A DNA stretch of 64,000 bases from Lentisphaerota bacterium. Its GTDB lineage: Bacteria > Verrucomicrobiota > Lentisphaeria > Victivallales > Victivallaceae. The stretch lies in contig SUVX01000010.1 of NCBI GenBank assembly GCA_015061725.1, positions 1-64,000 on the forward strand, written 5' to 3'. The notes below the pieces were generated by a model. The model was not told the DNA's origin and ran no database searches. It saw only the letters and a program-made list of their open reading frames with translations. How positions within the stretch are numbered: the first letter of the stretch is position 1; each line of letters opens with the position of its first letter. The position numbers and the translations under genes were made by a program. Below are positions 1 through 9,944 of the stretch, in pieces.

Positions 1-279
1 TTGTCTTCAAGATTGAGACATCCGGACGGACATTTATCAGGCGTCGCTTCCAGGCAGAGGCATTACAGAACGCGAATAGGAGCAAGACAAAAGCACACCT
101 TTTTGAATCATCTTTTGCTGATTATCTAAATATTTTACGATTTTTTTGCAAATATAACTTGACAAATGTTCTCTCATAGGAGAAAAGCGAGGTATTTTTA
201 AAGTAAGGACTGTACCCTGGCGGTAATATCTACCTATATAGGGCACAGAGTCTTATTGAAAAGCAGCCTGGATGTGCGG
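1..279. other. Left-edge stretch without a recognised gene
   Basis: I see no convincing gene here. A 69-codon open frame on the minus strand has no clear ribosome site and reads through repeat sequence, so I treat it as chance. Positions about 185-240 match, in inverted orientation, part of the repeat found at 10,770-10,840 (shared stretches around aaaagcgaggtatttt and taatatctacc). It therefore belongs to the interspersed repeat family described below, without the hairpin part. Confidence 0.5.
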
Positions 280-576
280 TTAATTTTGGGCTGCTTGAGC
301 TTCTTTTTTGCGCTGGAGATGATAGTAGAAACTCAACATATAGTCAGTTGCAACCATCAGCACATCAACGATATAAAGCCAGAATACCCACTGGCGGAAA
401 CTGTTTGTTCCGTTTACTGAAAGGTGTCCGATGATTCCGGAAATATAGCCCAATATGATCAGAGTCATAAAGATAAAGCTTTTTCCCGCAGGATTTTTTA
501 CACGGATCGTTTTGATGATTGCCGACGGCCAACTTGCGCCGAAACAAATAAGCATGATACCTACCCAGATATTCAT
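280..576 (-). CDS. Small PQ-loop-like multi-pass membrane protein
   Basis: This 98-residue protein is almost entirely hydrophobic, with about three membrane segments: MNIWVGIMLICFGASWP at the start, FIFMTLIILGYISGIIG in the middle and WVFWLYIVDVLMVATDYML near the end. It closes with a short charged tail. The GASWP motif near the N-terminus recalls small SemiSWEET/PQ-loop-like proteins of gut bacteria, but no transport substrate can be read. I chose the ATG at 576 because AAGGAA lies about 8 bases upstream. A longer frame running to 738 would translate the tandem repeats upstream and is not believable. It stands alone behind that repeat tract. Confidence 0.75.
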   Translation of the reverse strand: MNIWVGIMLICFGASWPSAIIKTIRVKNPAGKSFIFMTLIILGYISGIIGHLSVNGTNSFRQWVFWLYIVDVLMVATDYMLSFYYHLQRKKEAQAAQN

Positions 577-943
577 TTTTTTTATTCCTTGTATTTGATT
601 AAAAATGCTCCACCGGAGCTTATTCTGTAATAAAACAATCTGTTCTCCAGCGATAAAGTAAAAAACACACCATCCGCAGAGAACAATACCCTCAACAAAA
701 TACTCTGCTTTTCTTGAAAAGAGATGGGGGGTTCCCATCCGCAGAGAACAACACCCTCAACAAAATACTCTGCTTTTCTTGAAAAGAGATGGGGGATTTC
801 CCATCCGCAGAGAATAACACCCTCAACAAAATACTTCGCTTTTTTTGAAAAGTGGAGGGGGGTTCGGGGGGAGGCGAAAAACTTTTTTTCCCGTGAAAAA
901 AAGTTTTTCGCCTCCCCCCGGCTCCCACACCTCTTTAAAAAAG
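577..943. repeat. Intergenic tract of tandem 65-bp repeats and a hairpin
   Basis: Between the oxidoreductase and the small membrane gene lies a repeat block. Three tandem units of 65-66 bp start at 670, 735 and 801, each beginning ccatccgcagagaa and ending in a ttgaaaag-type tail. The third unit runs into the perfect hairpin at 865-920. No gene is visible. The block lies directly after the stop codon of the oxidoreductase (944), so it is probably transcribed as its 3' UTR. Confidence 0.85.
865..920. repeat. Perfect 26-bp stem hairpin repeat, copy 1
   Basis: Left arm 865-890 and right arm 895-920 are exact reverse complements, with the 4-base loop ccgt. The arms carry ggggggaggcg and gaaaaactttttttc. 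The same 56 bases recur exactly at 12,824-12,879, and a variant occurs at 10,849-10,902. The hairpin ends 24 bases from the oxidoreductase stop and could protect the message end or stop transcription. It also has the form of a mobile palindromic element. Confidence 0.9.
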
Positions 944-2029
944 TCAGCCGATGCGGGGGTCGTTGAAACGGATGAGTTCGCCGGTATCTTCAGAAAGTTC
1001 TGCGGCAAAGCAGAGTTTCATAGTTTCAAAGGCTTCGCGGGCGGTCATTTCGGATTTCTGTCCGGTTGCGGCAAGTTCGATTACGCGGAGATTCTGACCG
1101 TGGACGTTGTGGTAATAGAGCAGGCCCTCTTCGCGGGGGTCGAAGGAGATTTCTTCAACGATATTGCTGTCCATATATTCGGGTTTATCGCTGAATTCCC
1201 AGCGGCGGATGCGGTGTTTGAAAACATCGGTTTCGATGGCTCCTTTGGTACCGCAGATGTGGTACTGCAGAAAGTGTCCGTCATCGACTTCAAGACCGGA
1301 CTGCAGGGGATCTTTGGCAAGATGAGATTCTGCGATGTACATAATGAAGTTGAGAACCGCCACTTTTCCGTTGGGATAACGGGTCATGATCTGGTGGTTG
1401 TCGCGGTGGTTGAAGTAGGGAACGACTTTGGCGGAAGAGAGGGAATAAACACTTTCAGGTGTTTCATCAAAATACCAGCGTTGAAGATCAAGGTAGTGAG
1501 AAAGTTTTTCACCGATAAGGAAACTGCCGGTACTGCGGCTGCGCCAGGTATTCTTTTTGTGAAATTCGCAGCAGTAGTAGCGGCACTGGTTGTTGACCGG
1601 CGTACCGATCAAGTCAGCCTTGATCCAGTCTTTGACGATCTGATACATTTTTGAGTAGTGCAGTTCAAAACCGACCTGCAGGAATCCGCCTGTTTCCTTT
1701 TCGACATCGCAGAGGTGTTTAGCTTCGGCGAGATTGCAGCCCATGGGTTTTTCAAGGACGACGGCTTTTCCGGTACGCAGGCATTTTTCAGCCAGTTCCA
1801 CATGGGTTTCGTTGGGGGAGGCAATGGAAACAAAACCGATGGAAGGATCTGCGAGGATCGCATTCAAGTCAGCCGGAATGATACCGTATTTTCCGCAACG
1901 CTCTTTTGCGCGTTCGGGATCCGGCTCAAAACCGTAAACTTTATCAATATAGGGTGATTCAAGAGCAGCTTCCACATGGGTTCCGCCCATCGTACCTACG
2001 CCGAGAACGGCGGCATTCATTTTTTTCAT
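944..2029 (-). CDS. Gfo/Idh/MocA-family NAD(P)-dependent oxidoreductase
   Basis: A 361-residue protein with the two-domain Gfo/Idh/MocA plan. An N-terminal Rossmann fold has the dinucleotide motif GVGTMG at residues 10-15, followed by the family's EKP motif at 93-95, whose lysine normally takes part in catalysis. The C-terminal alpha/beta domain has GEKLSHYLDLQRW at about 173-185, where His178 and Asp181 fit the usual active-site region. Such enzymes oxidise or reduce a sugar, inositol or related polyol; the substrate cannot be told. The ATG at 2029 follows AAGGAG by 9 bases, and a longer frame to 2101 is unlikely. It follows the glycogen cluster by about 70 bases and may have its own promoter. 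Confidence 0.9.
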   Translation of the reverse strand: MKKMNAAVLGVGTMGGTHVEAALESPYIDKVYGFEPDPERAKERCGKYGIIPADLNAILADPSIGFVSIASPNETHVELAEKCLRTGKAVVLEKPMGCNLAEAKHLCDVEKETGGFLQVGFELHYSKMYQIVKDWIKADLIGTPVNNQCRYYCCEFHKKNTWRSRSTGSFLIGEKLSHYLDLQRWYFDETPESVYSLSSAKVVPYFNHRDNHQIMTRYPNGKVAVLNFIMYIAESHLAKDPLQSGLEVDDGHFLQYHICGTKGAIETDVFKHRIRRWEFSDKPEYMDSNIVEEISFDPREEGLLYYHNVHGQNLRVIELAATGQKSEMTAREAFETMKLCFAAELSEDTGELIRFNDPRIG

Positions 2030-2097
2030 ATCAAAAAACTCCTTGTGTGAATATTGAGATAAAACCTTATTTAAGATATCACCCGAACGGTATCTTT

Positions 2098-3831
2098 TCA
2101 ATGCCGTTTTGCCTGATGTTTTTTGAGTATTTCAATATTTTTACGGATATTTTCATCAGTGGGATTAAGTTTATGAGCATTTTCAAAATGCCTGAGTGCC
2201 GTGGTTCTGTCTTCCTGACACAGGGCGGCAAGGGCAAGATAAAATTCTTTTTCCATGGGTTCATAGGTACCGTAAACAGCAGCGAGCCGCTTATACAATT
2301 CCACCGCATCTTTTTTGTGTCCTGCCCGCTGGGAAAACCCGGCGGCTTTCAGCAGCAGAAAACGGGGGTAACCGAATGTCGTATTAAGAAGAAGTTTCCA
2401 TTTCGGATGTGAAAGAACCTGAAAAACTTTTTTCATACCGGCGCCCGGATTTCCTGACTCAGAAATAATGACTCCCTCAATACTGTCGGAAAACAGACGA
2501 ATCGTCAGCATACGGTCTTCAATTTCATCGGCATAATCACGCCGTAAACGGACAAGATTTTCCATTGCTCCGTTCCAATCCCGCTTATCAAATTTCACAA
2601 CTGTATCGGCAATCAGCCGCCGGTAATTGGGTTTTGCTTCATCAAGACAGGCTGCTGAAAAAGCCTCTTCATTTTCCCAGATGAAAACCCTGTCAAAGCA
2701 AATTATACCCCAACTGACAGCAAGACAGCAGCATAAAAGCACAACTGCCTTTCTCAGTACCGGAAAATGACGGACCAGCGCACTGATAGCAGACGCCGCC
2801 GCAAGCAAAAGAAAAATTGATGGAAAATAACTGTATCTGTCTGCAAAATCCACATCTCCGATTTTAAAAAGTCCGGGCGCAACAGCGGCAGAAAACGAAA
2901 GCAGCAGCGGCAGATAAAGATAAATGGCTTTCTTATTCCTGCGGCGGCAGAATTCAAGCAGCAGAAGCCAGACGGCACAGACCGCATACAGCGGCATAAG
3001 AGAATGATCGGCAAGAGAAAAATGCGGGTAATACGGATTAAGTCCGTAAGGAATAAATGTTTTGACAAAATAACTCCCGTAACGCCAGCCCATTAAGGAT
3101 AACTGATTCAGGAAACCAACTGTTCCGATATTATCTCCCTGAGATACAATGCACCTGAAGGCAATATAGTAAACCAGAGACAACAACCAGAAAATACCGC
3201 TGTATTTCACATAAAAACGCCAATCTGTTTTACGGTATCTGCCCCATTGATAAACCGTCAGAACAAGCGGCAGTCCGATCAAAGCCGGTTTGATGCAGAA
3301 AGTCAATGCAAAAAGAACCGCCGACAATACATACAATCCGGTGTTTTTGCGTTTGAGACTCTGAACAAAAAAGACGATACTCCATACGCCGAAAGCCAGA
3401 AGCAATACATCTTTGCGTTCACTCAGCCAGGCAACGGATTCAGCGCGCTGGGGATGAATCGCCCAGATAAGAACAGTCAGTCCGGCAGCAAGGCGGGGGA
3501 ATTTCAACATTCTTGCAATTGTGTAAAATCCCGCCGCCGCAACAAAATGCAGCAGAATATTCATCAGATGTGCGCCGAAAAAGATATGTTCTTTTCCCCA
3601 GACAAAATAATCCAGCATAAAAGAGTATCCGACCAGCGGACTCCACAAACCGATAACAGAGTCACTCCAGAGTTTCAGATTATTCCACGAAAAAGAAAGA
3701 AGATGAAAGCGGCTGACATAAATTATATCATCCACAACAGCCTCTTTAAAAAAGAGCGAACTGCCGAATACGATCATAACCGCACCGGCAAGTACCGCAA
3801 AAAATATTCCATCCCCACGACCGATTTTCAT
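2098..3831 (-). CDS. TMTC/PMT-like GT-C membrane glycosyltransferase with TPR tail
   Basis: 577 residues: about ten membrane helices, then a soluble C-terminal tail with TPR-like helices (about 490-570). The acidic VVDDIIYV in the first periplasmic loop and HPQRAESVAWLSERKDVLL after the third or fourth helix are typical of bacterial relatives of TMTC/PMT-type GT-C enzymes, which transfer sugar from a polyprenyl-phosphate donor at the membrane. The acceptor is unknown. The start codon overlaps the glgB stop in an ATGA arrangement (3828-3831), so translation is probably coupled. It is the last gene of the glycogen cluster, but a role in glycogen is not obvious; surface polysaccharide or protein glycosylation is more likely. 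Confidence 0.75.
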   Translation of the reverse strand: MKIGRGDGIFFAVLAGAVMIVFGSSLFFKEAVVDDIIYVSRFHLLSFSWNNLKLWSDSVIGLWSPLVGYSFMLDYFVWGKEHIFFGAHLMNILLHFVAAAGFYTIARMLKFPRLAAGLTVLIWAIHPQRAESVAWLSERKDVLLLAFGVWSIVFFVQSLKRKNTGLYVLSAVLFALTFCIKPALIGLPLVLTVYQWGRYRKTDWRFYVKYSGIFWLLSLVYYIAFRCIVSQGDNIGTVGFLNQLSLMGWRYGSYFVKTFIPYGLNPYYPHFSLADHSLMPLYAVCAVWLLLLEFCRRRNKKAIYLYLPLLLSFSAAVAPGLFKIGDVDFADRYSYFPSIFLLLAAASAISALVRHFPVLRKAVVLLCCCLAVSWGIICFDRVFIWENEEAFSAACLDEAKPNYRRLIADTVVKFDKRDWNGAMENLVRLRRDYADEIEDRMLTIRLFSDSIEGVIISESGNPGAGMKKVFQVLSHPKWKLLLNTTFGYPRFLLLKAAGFSQRAGHKKDAVELYKRLAAVYGTYEPMEKEFYLALAALCQEDRTTALRHFENAHKLNPTDENIRKNIEILKKHQAKRH

Positions 3832-5816
3832 AATCTTTTCAACACCAATGCTGTTCTTGCGGGCAGATAAAGACTTAAATATTCTCCTGATTGTGACGGC
3901 AAAGTGACGGATTCTTCTCCGTCAATTCTGCGTGCAAATCCGTCAAACCGTTTTTCATCGCTGTCCAGAACGGCCCTGTATTTTCCGGGGAGCGCCTCAA
4001 AACGGTAATCGGTATAACTGTTGACGGGGTGGAAGTTAAAACAGAACCACAACGTTCCGCGTTCAAAAATCAGCACCTTTTTTTCATCGTCAATTCTGAC
4101 GGTCTGAATGACGGAACGGTAAATTTTTTCATCTCCGAGCAGTTTCAGCATGACACGGTCAAAAAGTCCGAGCGCACGGTAGCGCAGATTTTTATCATCG
4201 GCAAGACTCCACATTCTGCGGGCGCGTTCCATGCTCCAGTGATTGCCTTCGCGGGGGAAGTCCACCCATTCGGGGTGTCCGAATTCGTTGCCCATAAAAT
4301 TGAGATAGCCTTCATTGCCTGTTGCCGCTGTCGCCAGACGGATCATTTTGTGGAGCGCAACGGCACGGTCGATCTGCATATTTTGAGAATCCTTGTGCAT
4401 GGCGTGATACATATTGCTGTCCGCCAGCGTGAACATCGCCGTCTTGCCGCCGACGATGGATTGATCGTGACACTCAACGTAACTTACGGAGCGTTCATCA
4501 CAGCGGCAGTTGGTCAATTCGCTGTAAAGATAAAACATGTTCCAATGCTCGTCGATCTGATCAAAGAGTTTGAACCACATATCGGTCACTCCCATCGCCA
4601 TACGGTAATCAAAACCGATGCCGTCAACCGAGGCAAGTCCGGGCATACCGCTGACATCTTCCGCCAGAGTCACGGCATCCGGACGGAGGGTGTGGATCAA
4701 TTTATTGGCAAGGGTCAGGTAACTTACGGCATCTTCATCGACACTGCTGCTGAAATATTCGCTGTAATCGGTAAAGGTTTTTCCCAGTCCGTGATGGTGA
4801 TAGAGCATACTGGTCACGCCGTCAAAGCGGAAACCATCCACCTTGAATTCATCCAGATAATAACGGCAGTTTGAAAGCAGAAAATGCAGCACTTCTGTTT
4901 TGCCGTAGTCAAAACAGAGGGAATCCCAGTTGGAGTGCAATCCTCTTTCGCCCTGATGAAAATAGGCGTAACTTGTGCCGTCAATGCGGGCAAGTCCTTC
5001 ACGCTCATTGCGGACGGCGTGGGAGTGTACCAGATCAATGACGACCCGCAATCCTGCGCCGTGACAGGCGTCAATGAGTTCCTTGAATTCCTCAGGCGTA
5101 CCGAAACGGCATGAGAGAGAAAAGAAGTTGGCGACATGATAACCGAAACTGCCGTAGTAAGGGTGTCCCATAACTGCCATGAATTGAATGGTATTGTAGC
5201 CGGATTCCACAATACGGGGCAGGATTTTTTCACGGAATTCACGGTAGGTTCCGACTTTGGCTTCCTCCTGCGCCATGCCGACATGGGCTTCGTAAATAAA
5301 AAGCTGCTCAGGTTCGGGCGGAGTGGGATTTTTGAAAACATAAGGTATTTCCGGCTCCCAGACCATGGCGGAAAAAAGTCCGGTCATTCTGTCCTGCACC
5401 ACCCGGCGGGCATAGGCGGGAATACGGTCGCCGCAGCCGCCTGTCCAGGAAACGTGCATCAGGTAATGCATACCGTGACGGAGTTTTTCCAACGGAATCT
5501 TAACTTCCCACACACCGTTGCCGATGGGAGAAAGTGCGTACTCCGGCAGAATGTTCCAATCCGAAAAATCCCCGTAAAGCGTCACACTTGAAGCCAGCGG
5601 TGCCCATTCGCGGAATATCCAGCAGTCCCATTGGCGGTGCAGTCCGAAATATTCGTGTGCCGTGGCAAAATCCTCCAGAGACATTTTGCCGGAAGTCAGA
5701 CGTTTTTCAAGAGCGCAAGCGCGTTCTTTCCGCGCGCAAATGACATCCATATAGGGCGCAAGCCAGGGATCACTGCCCAAATTTTCAGGTTTATTCTGCC
5801 GGGGAGGAATTTTCAT
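3828..5816 (-). CDS. glgB: 1,4-alpha-glucan (glycogen) branching enzyme, GH13
   Basis: This 662-residue enzyme would make alpha-1,6 branches in glycogen. An N-terminal CBM48-like domain (about 60-150, with FREWAP and LYGDFSDWN) precedes the GH13 barrel. Barrel motifs are DLVHSHA at 261-267, GFRFDGVTS with nucleophile Asp332, AEDVSGMPG with acid/base Glu386, and ECHDQS with His450 and Asp451. The FREWAP/GDFSDWN style and the length resemble the eukaryotic-type GH13_8 branch rather than the longer Escherichia coli enzyme. The start lies 7 bases after the glgA stop, so the two are cotranscribed. All catalytic residues are present. Confidence 0.95.
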   Translation of the reverse strand: MKIPPRQNKPENLGSDPWLAPYMDVICARKERACALEKRLTSGKMSLEDFATAHEYFGLHRQWDCWIFREWAPLASSVTLYGDFSDWNILPEYALSPIGNGVWEVKIPLEKLRHGMHYLMHVSWTGGCGDRIPAYARRVVQDRMTGLFSAMVWEPEIPYVFKNPTPPEPEQLFIYEAHVGMAQEEAKVGTYREFREKILPRIVESGYNTIQFMAVMGHPYYGSFGYHVANFFSLSCRFGTPEEFKELIDACHGAGLRVVIDLVHSHAVRNEREGLARIDGTSYAYFHQGERGLHSNWDSLCFDYGKTEVLHFLLSNCRYYLDEFKVDGFRFDGVTSMLYHHHGLGKTFTDYSEYFSSSVDEDAVSYLTLANKLIHTLRPDAVTLAEDVSGMPGLASVDGIGFDYRMAMGVTDMWFKLFDQIDEHWNMFYLYSELTNCRCDERSVSYVECHDQSIVGGKTAMFTLADSNMYHAMHKDSQNMQIDRAVALHKMIRLATAATGNEGYLNFMGNEFGHPEWVDFPREGNHWSMERARRMWSLADDKNLRYRALGLFDRVMLKLLGDEKIYRSVIQTVRIDDEKKVLIFERGTLWFCFNFHPVNSYTDYRFEALPGKYRAVLDSDEKRFDGFARRIDGEESVTLPSQSGEYLSLYLPARTALVLKRL

Positions 5817-5823
5817 TTTATCT

Positions 5824-7347
5824 TTACTCGTAAACCTTTGACAACAGAGGACGCTCCAGCATTGCCTCGTAAATTTTAATGTATTCCTGCGCCGTCACAT
5901 CGTGATTGAAACGCATTTTCGCCGACCGCATGACCCGGTCGATGACCGCTGCACGGAACTCTTTGGGACGGGAATAGAAACGCATTGCTTCGTCGATTCC
6001 CCAGAAAAGTCCGCCGTTGTCATAGTCGTTGAAACGGAATCCGTTGCCGCTTGAACCGTCTCCGCTCAAATGCTCCACGGTATCGTGCAGTCCGCCTGTG
6101 TTGCGGACAATGGGAAGACTTCCGTAATACTGACAGATCATCTGCGGCAGTCCGCAGGGTTCAAACAAAGAGGGCATCAGCATGAAGTCTGAAGCCGCAA
6201 ATCCCAGACGTGAAAGATTTTCGTCAAAATCACACACCGTCACCCGGTCGTAGAAATCATGTTTTGCCACGATATCACGGAACGTCTGCTGGTAACTGCC
6301 GTTGGCGACAATGGCAATCTGCAGATTTTGATGATAATACTTGTCAATGACATGATAGAGGATATTTGCCAACAGCGGACAGCCTTTCTGAGCAGGGTCC
6401 AGACGGTGCGGCCAGAAAAACAGAGGTGCTTCAGGATTGACCGTCAAGCCGGTTCTTTCCTGAAATGCCGCCTTGTTGTCTCTTTTTCCCTCAACATGAC
6501 TGCCTGCGCTGTAATTGACTGTCAGGGCGGGGTCTTCCTCAGGATTGTAATCCGCATCCGGGGAATTCAAAATACCAACGGCACAGCCGGCATAATATTT
6601 GCCCGCCATCTCCTGACGGATTCCCTCCGGCACAAAGCCGTACATGCCGTTGACGACTTCAAGCAGAAAAGTGGGACTGACCGTATTGATGTAGTGCGAC
6701 GCAAAAATGCCGCTTGCCAGCAGGTCGATCTGATTACCGGAACGGCTCTCCTCATAATTGTACGGCGGACGGCTGTAATAAAGGTTGCTCCAGAAGGGTG
6801 CGGCATCAATACCCCGGTCTTCAATGACTTCAAGAGAGGTCTTCTGCGTGTGGATGTTGTGAACCGTACACAGACAGGGAATCCCCAGACGGCGCGCCGC
6901 CGCAGGAATCAATCCCGTCATCCAGTCGTTGCAGTGGATCAGATCCGGCTTGACCGTGGGAATGATATTGTTGATGACTTCTCTCTGAAAGGCGATCGCC
7001 TGAAGCAGACACTCCGACGAGTAACTGCTGTAAACGGAGTCCCGGTAATAAAACACCCGGTCCTCCGCCAGATGGATACGGCTGCCGCTCAAGTGATTCA
7101 TGTAGACACGCAGCTCGTCGTTGACCAGTTTGCCGACGTCCACATGAAACATTTTGCGGTAGTGCGGCAGAGACACATGCACATCAGCACCCTGACGGAA
7201 AAGGGCGGCAACCAAACTTGCCGATACATCCGCCATGCCTCCGGCCTTGGCGCGGAGATGCTGAATATTGCCCATACCTTCGGGAAGATAAGTTATTTCG
7301 GGCGTAACAATCAGGATACGGGGATTTTTTCTTGCCGATGTACGCAT
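5824..7347 (-). CDS. glgA: Glycogen synthase, GT5
   Basis: 507 residues, the usual size for a bacterial GT5 starch/glycogen synthase, which extends alpha-1,4-glucan from ADP-glucose (or UDP-glucose). The N-terminal KAGGMADV motif (Lys34) is the family's donor-binding KxGG loop. LIHCNDWMTGLIP follows at about 140-152. The C-terminal domain has FEPCGLPQMICQYYG, with the retaining-GT glutamate, and RNTGGLHDTV. Its ATG (7347) follows AGGAGAAAGAAGG. It sits between glgP upstream and glgB downstream with gaps of 18 and 7 bases, giving a compact synthesis and breakdown operon. Confidence 0.95.
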   Translation of the reverse strand: MRTSARKNPRILIVTPEITYLPEGMGNIQHLRAKAGGMADVSASLVAALFRQGADVHVSLPHYRKMFHVDVGKLVNDELRVYMNHLSGSRIHLAEDRVFYYRDSVYSSYSSECLLQAIAFQREVINNIIPTVKPDLIHCNDWMTGLIPAAARRLGIPCLCTVHNIHTQKTSLEVIEDRGIDAAPFWSNLYYSRPPYNYEESRSGNQIDLLASGIFASHYINTVSPTFLLEVVNGMYGFVPEGIRQEMAGKYYAGCAVGILNSPDADYNPEEDPALTVNYSAGSHVEGKRDNKAAFQERTGLTVNPEAPLFFWPHRLDPAQKGCPLLANILYHVIDKYYHQNLQIAIVANGSYQQTFRDIVAKHDFYDRVTVCDFDENLSRLGFAASDFMLMPSLFEPCGLPQMICQYYGSLPIVRNTGGLHDTVEHLSGDGSSGNGFRFNDYDNGGLFWGIDEAMRFYSRPKEFRAAVIDRVMRSAKMRFNHDVTAQEYIKIYEAMLERPLLSKVYE

Positions 7348-7365
7348 ATTGCCTTCTTTCTCCTG

Positions 7366-9918
7366 TTAACAGGGCCAAACCATGAATCCGGGAACGCTGT
7401 TATCCCACTCGGTGCCTGCCGCTTTGATACGCGCAGTGATTCCGAACCGTCCGGACTGATGACAGATGACATCACAGCCGTAAAGATAATTGCCGTTTCC
7501 TCTGTCTTCAAGCATTTTCATCGTAACGGACTGGCTGTGAACGATCTCATTATGAGCATCGACTGAACCCAGATAAGCTTCAACGTCAACCGCTTCAGGC
7601 GTAAGTCCGCCCAGATTGACGGTCACAGAAATACTGAGCGTATCTCCCACATGGACATTTCCTGAAAAGTTTCCGGCAATGACCGGCTGATCGATGCGGA
7701 GCTTTCCGTTATAGATATTGGCAACCAGTTCCTGTTTCTGATGAACAAGTTTTTTGGCATATTCCGCATTATCGGCAATCAGTTTGGCATAGGTTTCCGC
7801 CGCCGGAGTATAGAAGAGCTGATCATATTCGCTGACCATGCGGTGGCTGGAAAATACACCCAATCCGGTTGCGATGGATTCCTTCATACGCTTGATCCAT
7901 TTGACCGGCAGATCGCCGTTGCTGCGGTCATAGAACGCCGGAATGATCTCCTGCTCCAACAGGTTGAAGAGCTGCTGGGAGTCGTAGTTGTCGCGGTCCT
8001 CATCATCGGTGTAATAATCATTGCTGCCGATCGCCCAGCCGTTCTCGCCGTCATAGGCTTCAGCCCACCAGCCGTCAAGGATACTGCAGTTGATAACGCC
8101 GTTGATCGCCGCTTTCATACCGCTGGTACCGCTTGCTTCCTGGGGACGGCGGGGCGTATTGAGCCAGACGTCCACACCCTGAACCAGATGACGCGCCATA
8201 CCGATATCATAGTTTTCAAGGAAGAGCAGACGGTGCTGGACATTTTCACTCTGGGCAAACTGGATCAATTCCTTGATCAGCTGCTTGCCGCCGTTATCCG
8301 CCGGGTGCGCTTTTCCGGCAAAAATGAACTGCACGGGACGGTTGGTATCCCGCAGAAGTTTGAGCAGTCTCTGACGGTCGCGCAACAGCAGGGTTCCGCG
8401 CTTGTAGGTTGCGAAACGCCGGGCAAAACCGATGGTGAGAATATCCGGCTGAAGCAGTGTGGCATGATCGTTTCCGATCGTTTTGTCCCCCTCGACCAGA
8501 TAGCGGAAATTATTCTGCGCCCAGCGGCGGGCATGACGGATCAGGGATTGACGGTTGAGTTCATGCGTCATCCAGATTTCTTCATCGGGAATGGCGGCAA
8601 GTCCGGCGCGGAGCTGCTGCATATCCGGATTCTGCGCCCAGGTGTGTGTGAGATACCGGTCATAAAGCTCTTCGATACGTCCTGAAATCCATGACTTGAT
8701 ATGCACACCGTTGGTGATGTGACGGATGGGGATTTCTGCAACGGAACGCTCGGGCCACAGGTGTTTCCACATCTGACGGGCAACTTCGCCGTGAAGTTTG
8801 CTGACACCGTTACTGTAATTGGCGGCAAGGCGCAGTCCGAAAACCGTCATGGACATCTCGCCGGAGCGGCCGCGTTCATTGATGGGAATACCCCAACGGA
8901 TGATACGTTCCAGATCAAGTTTCGCCTCTGTGGCAAAATTGGCAAGATAAGGACGCAGCAGATTGATATCAAAAACCTCATTGCCCGCAGGAACCGGCGT
9001 GTGCGTGGTGAAAATATTGGACCGCCAGACCAGTTCCAGCGCGGTATCCGGATCATATCCCCTGTCGTTGACATAATGGGCAATTCTTTCAAGAGAGAGG
9101 AATCCGGCATGTCCCTCGTTCATGTGACAGACCGCAGGTTCACAGCCGAGAGCCAGCAGTGCCTTGACGCCGCCGATACCCAGCAGAAGTTCCTGATGCA
9201 GACGCATACGCTTGTCTCCGCCGTAAAGTCTCCATGTGACTTCACGCAGATCGGGCGGATTCCGGGGCAGTTCCGTATCCAGCAGAACCAACGGCACATT
9301 GCCGACCCAGAGGATCCAGACGGCGGCGGCGATTTCGCGGTCATTGAGTTTCATGGTGATGGTGATCTCATTGCCCTCGGGCGTACAGCCGCGAACCAGG
9401 GGAAGATCCTGGATTTCTGAGATGGGATAGTGTTCGATCTGCCATCCGGTACGGTCAAGAACCTGCATAAAGTATCCCTGACGGTAAAGCAGTCCGACGG
9501 CGACCAGCGGCAGATTGAGATCACTTGCCGCTTTGAGGTGGTCTCCGGCAAGAACGCCCAGACCGCCGGAAAAAATACGGATACTTTCATGGATTCCGAA
9601 TTCAAGAGAAAAATAGGCCGTTGTCCTCTTTGAAAACGGCACACAGCCGGACATACTGCGTTCAAACTCCGTTTTCACGGCATGAAGACGGCGCAGATAA
9701 CTTACATCATGAGCCAGTTCCTCCAGACGTGCCTGAGGAACCTTCCGCAGAAAAGCTTTGGCGGCACCGCGGACTTCACGCCACAGCAGGGGATCTATCC
9801 GCATAAAAAGTTCAATCGCGTTCTGGTGCCAGCACCACCAGATATTATCCACGAGGGTTTCAAGAAATTTCAATTCCTCTGGAACATTCGGAGCCACATT
9901 GTAAAGTTGAAGATTCAT
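7366..9918 (-). CDS. glgP: Alpha-glucan phosphorylase, GT35
   Basis: 850 residues. It would release glucose-1-phosphate from glycogen using phosphate and pyridoxal phosphate. The protein begins with the short N-terminal helical domain (VDNIWWCWHQNAIELF) typical of the archaeal/Thermotoga-type phosphorylases. It then has TAYFSLEFGIHESI and FSGGLGVLAGDHLKAASDL, and near residue 600 the PLP site EASGTSGMKAAINGV, where the lysine would carry PLP. The C-terminal ~110 residues form an extra beta-rich domain of unknown role. It lies 26 bases after the CBM48 gene and 18 before glgA. Its ribosome site is weak. Confidence 0.94.
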   Translation of the reverse strand: MNLQLYNVAPNVPEELKFLETLVDNIWWCWHQNAIELFMRIDPLLWREVRGAAKAFLRKVPQARLEELAHDVSYLRRLHAVKTEFERSMSGCVPFSKRTTAYFSLEFGIHESIRIFSGGLGVLAGDHLKAASDLNLPLVAVGLLYRQGYFMQVLDRTGWQIEHYPISEIQDLPLVRGCTPEGNEITITMKLNDREIAAAVWILWVGNVPLVLLDTELPRNPPDLREVTWRLYGGDKRMRLHQELLLGIGGVKALLALGCEPAVCHMNEGHAGFLSLERIAHYVNDRGYDPDTALELVWRSNIFTTHTPVPAGNEVFDINLLRPYLANFATEAKLDLERIIRWGIPINERGRSGEMSMTVFGLRLAANYSNGVSKLHGEVARQMWKHLWPERSVAEIPIRHITNGVHIKSWISGRIEELYDRYLTHTWAQNPDMQQLRAGLAAIPDEEIWMTHELNRQSLIRHARRWAQNNFRYLVEGDKTIGNDHATLLQPDILTIGFARRFATYKRGTLLLRDRQRLLKLLRDTNRPVQFIFAGKAHPADNGGKQLIKELIQFAQSENVQHRLLFLENYDIGMARHLVQGVDVWLNTPRRPQEASGTSGMKAAINGVINCSILDGWWAEAYDGENGWAIGSNDYYTDDEDRDNYDSQQLFNLLEQEIIPAFYDRSNGDLPVKWIKRMKESIATGLGVFSSHRMVSEYDQLFYTPAAETYAKLIADNAEYAKKLVHQKQELVANIYNGKLRIDQPVIAGNFSGNVHVGDTLSISVTVNLGGLTPEAVDVEAYLGSVDAHNEIVHSQSVTMKMLEDRGNGNYLYGCDVICHQSGRFGITARIKAAGTEWDNSVPGFMVWPC

Positions 9919-9944
9919 AATGATTTATTCCATTTCCGGATAAG

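Noticed and set aside
37..246. 69-codon minus frame at the left edge
   Set aside because: No ribosome site, and part of it is the interspersed repeat.
724..1008. Several short frames on both strands over the tandem repeats and hairpin
   Set aside because: They arise from the repeat sequence itself and recur with the same peptides at 12.8 kb.
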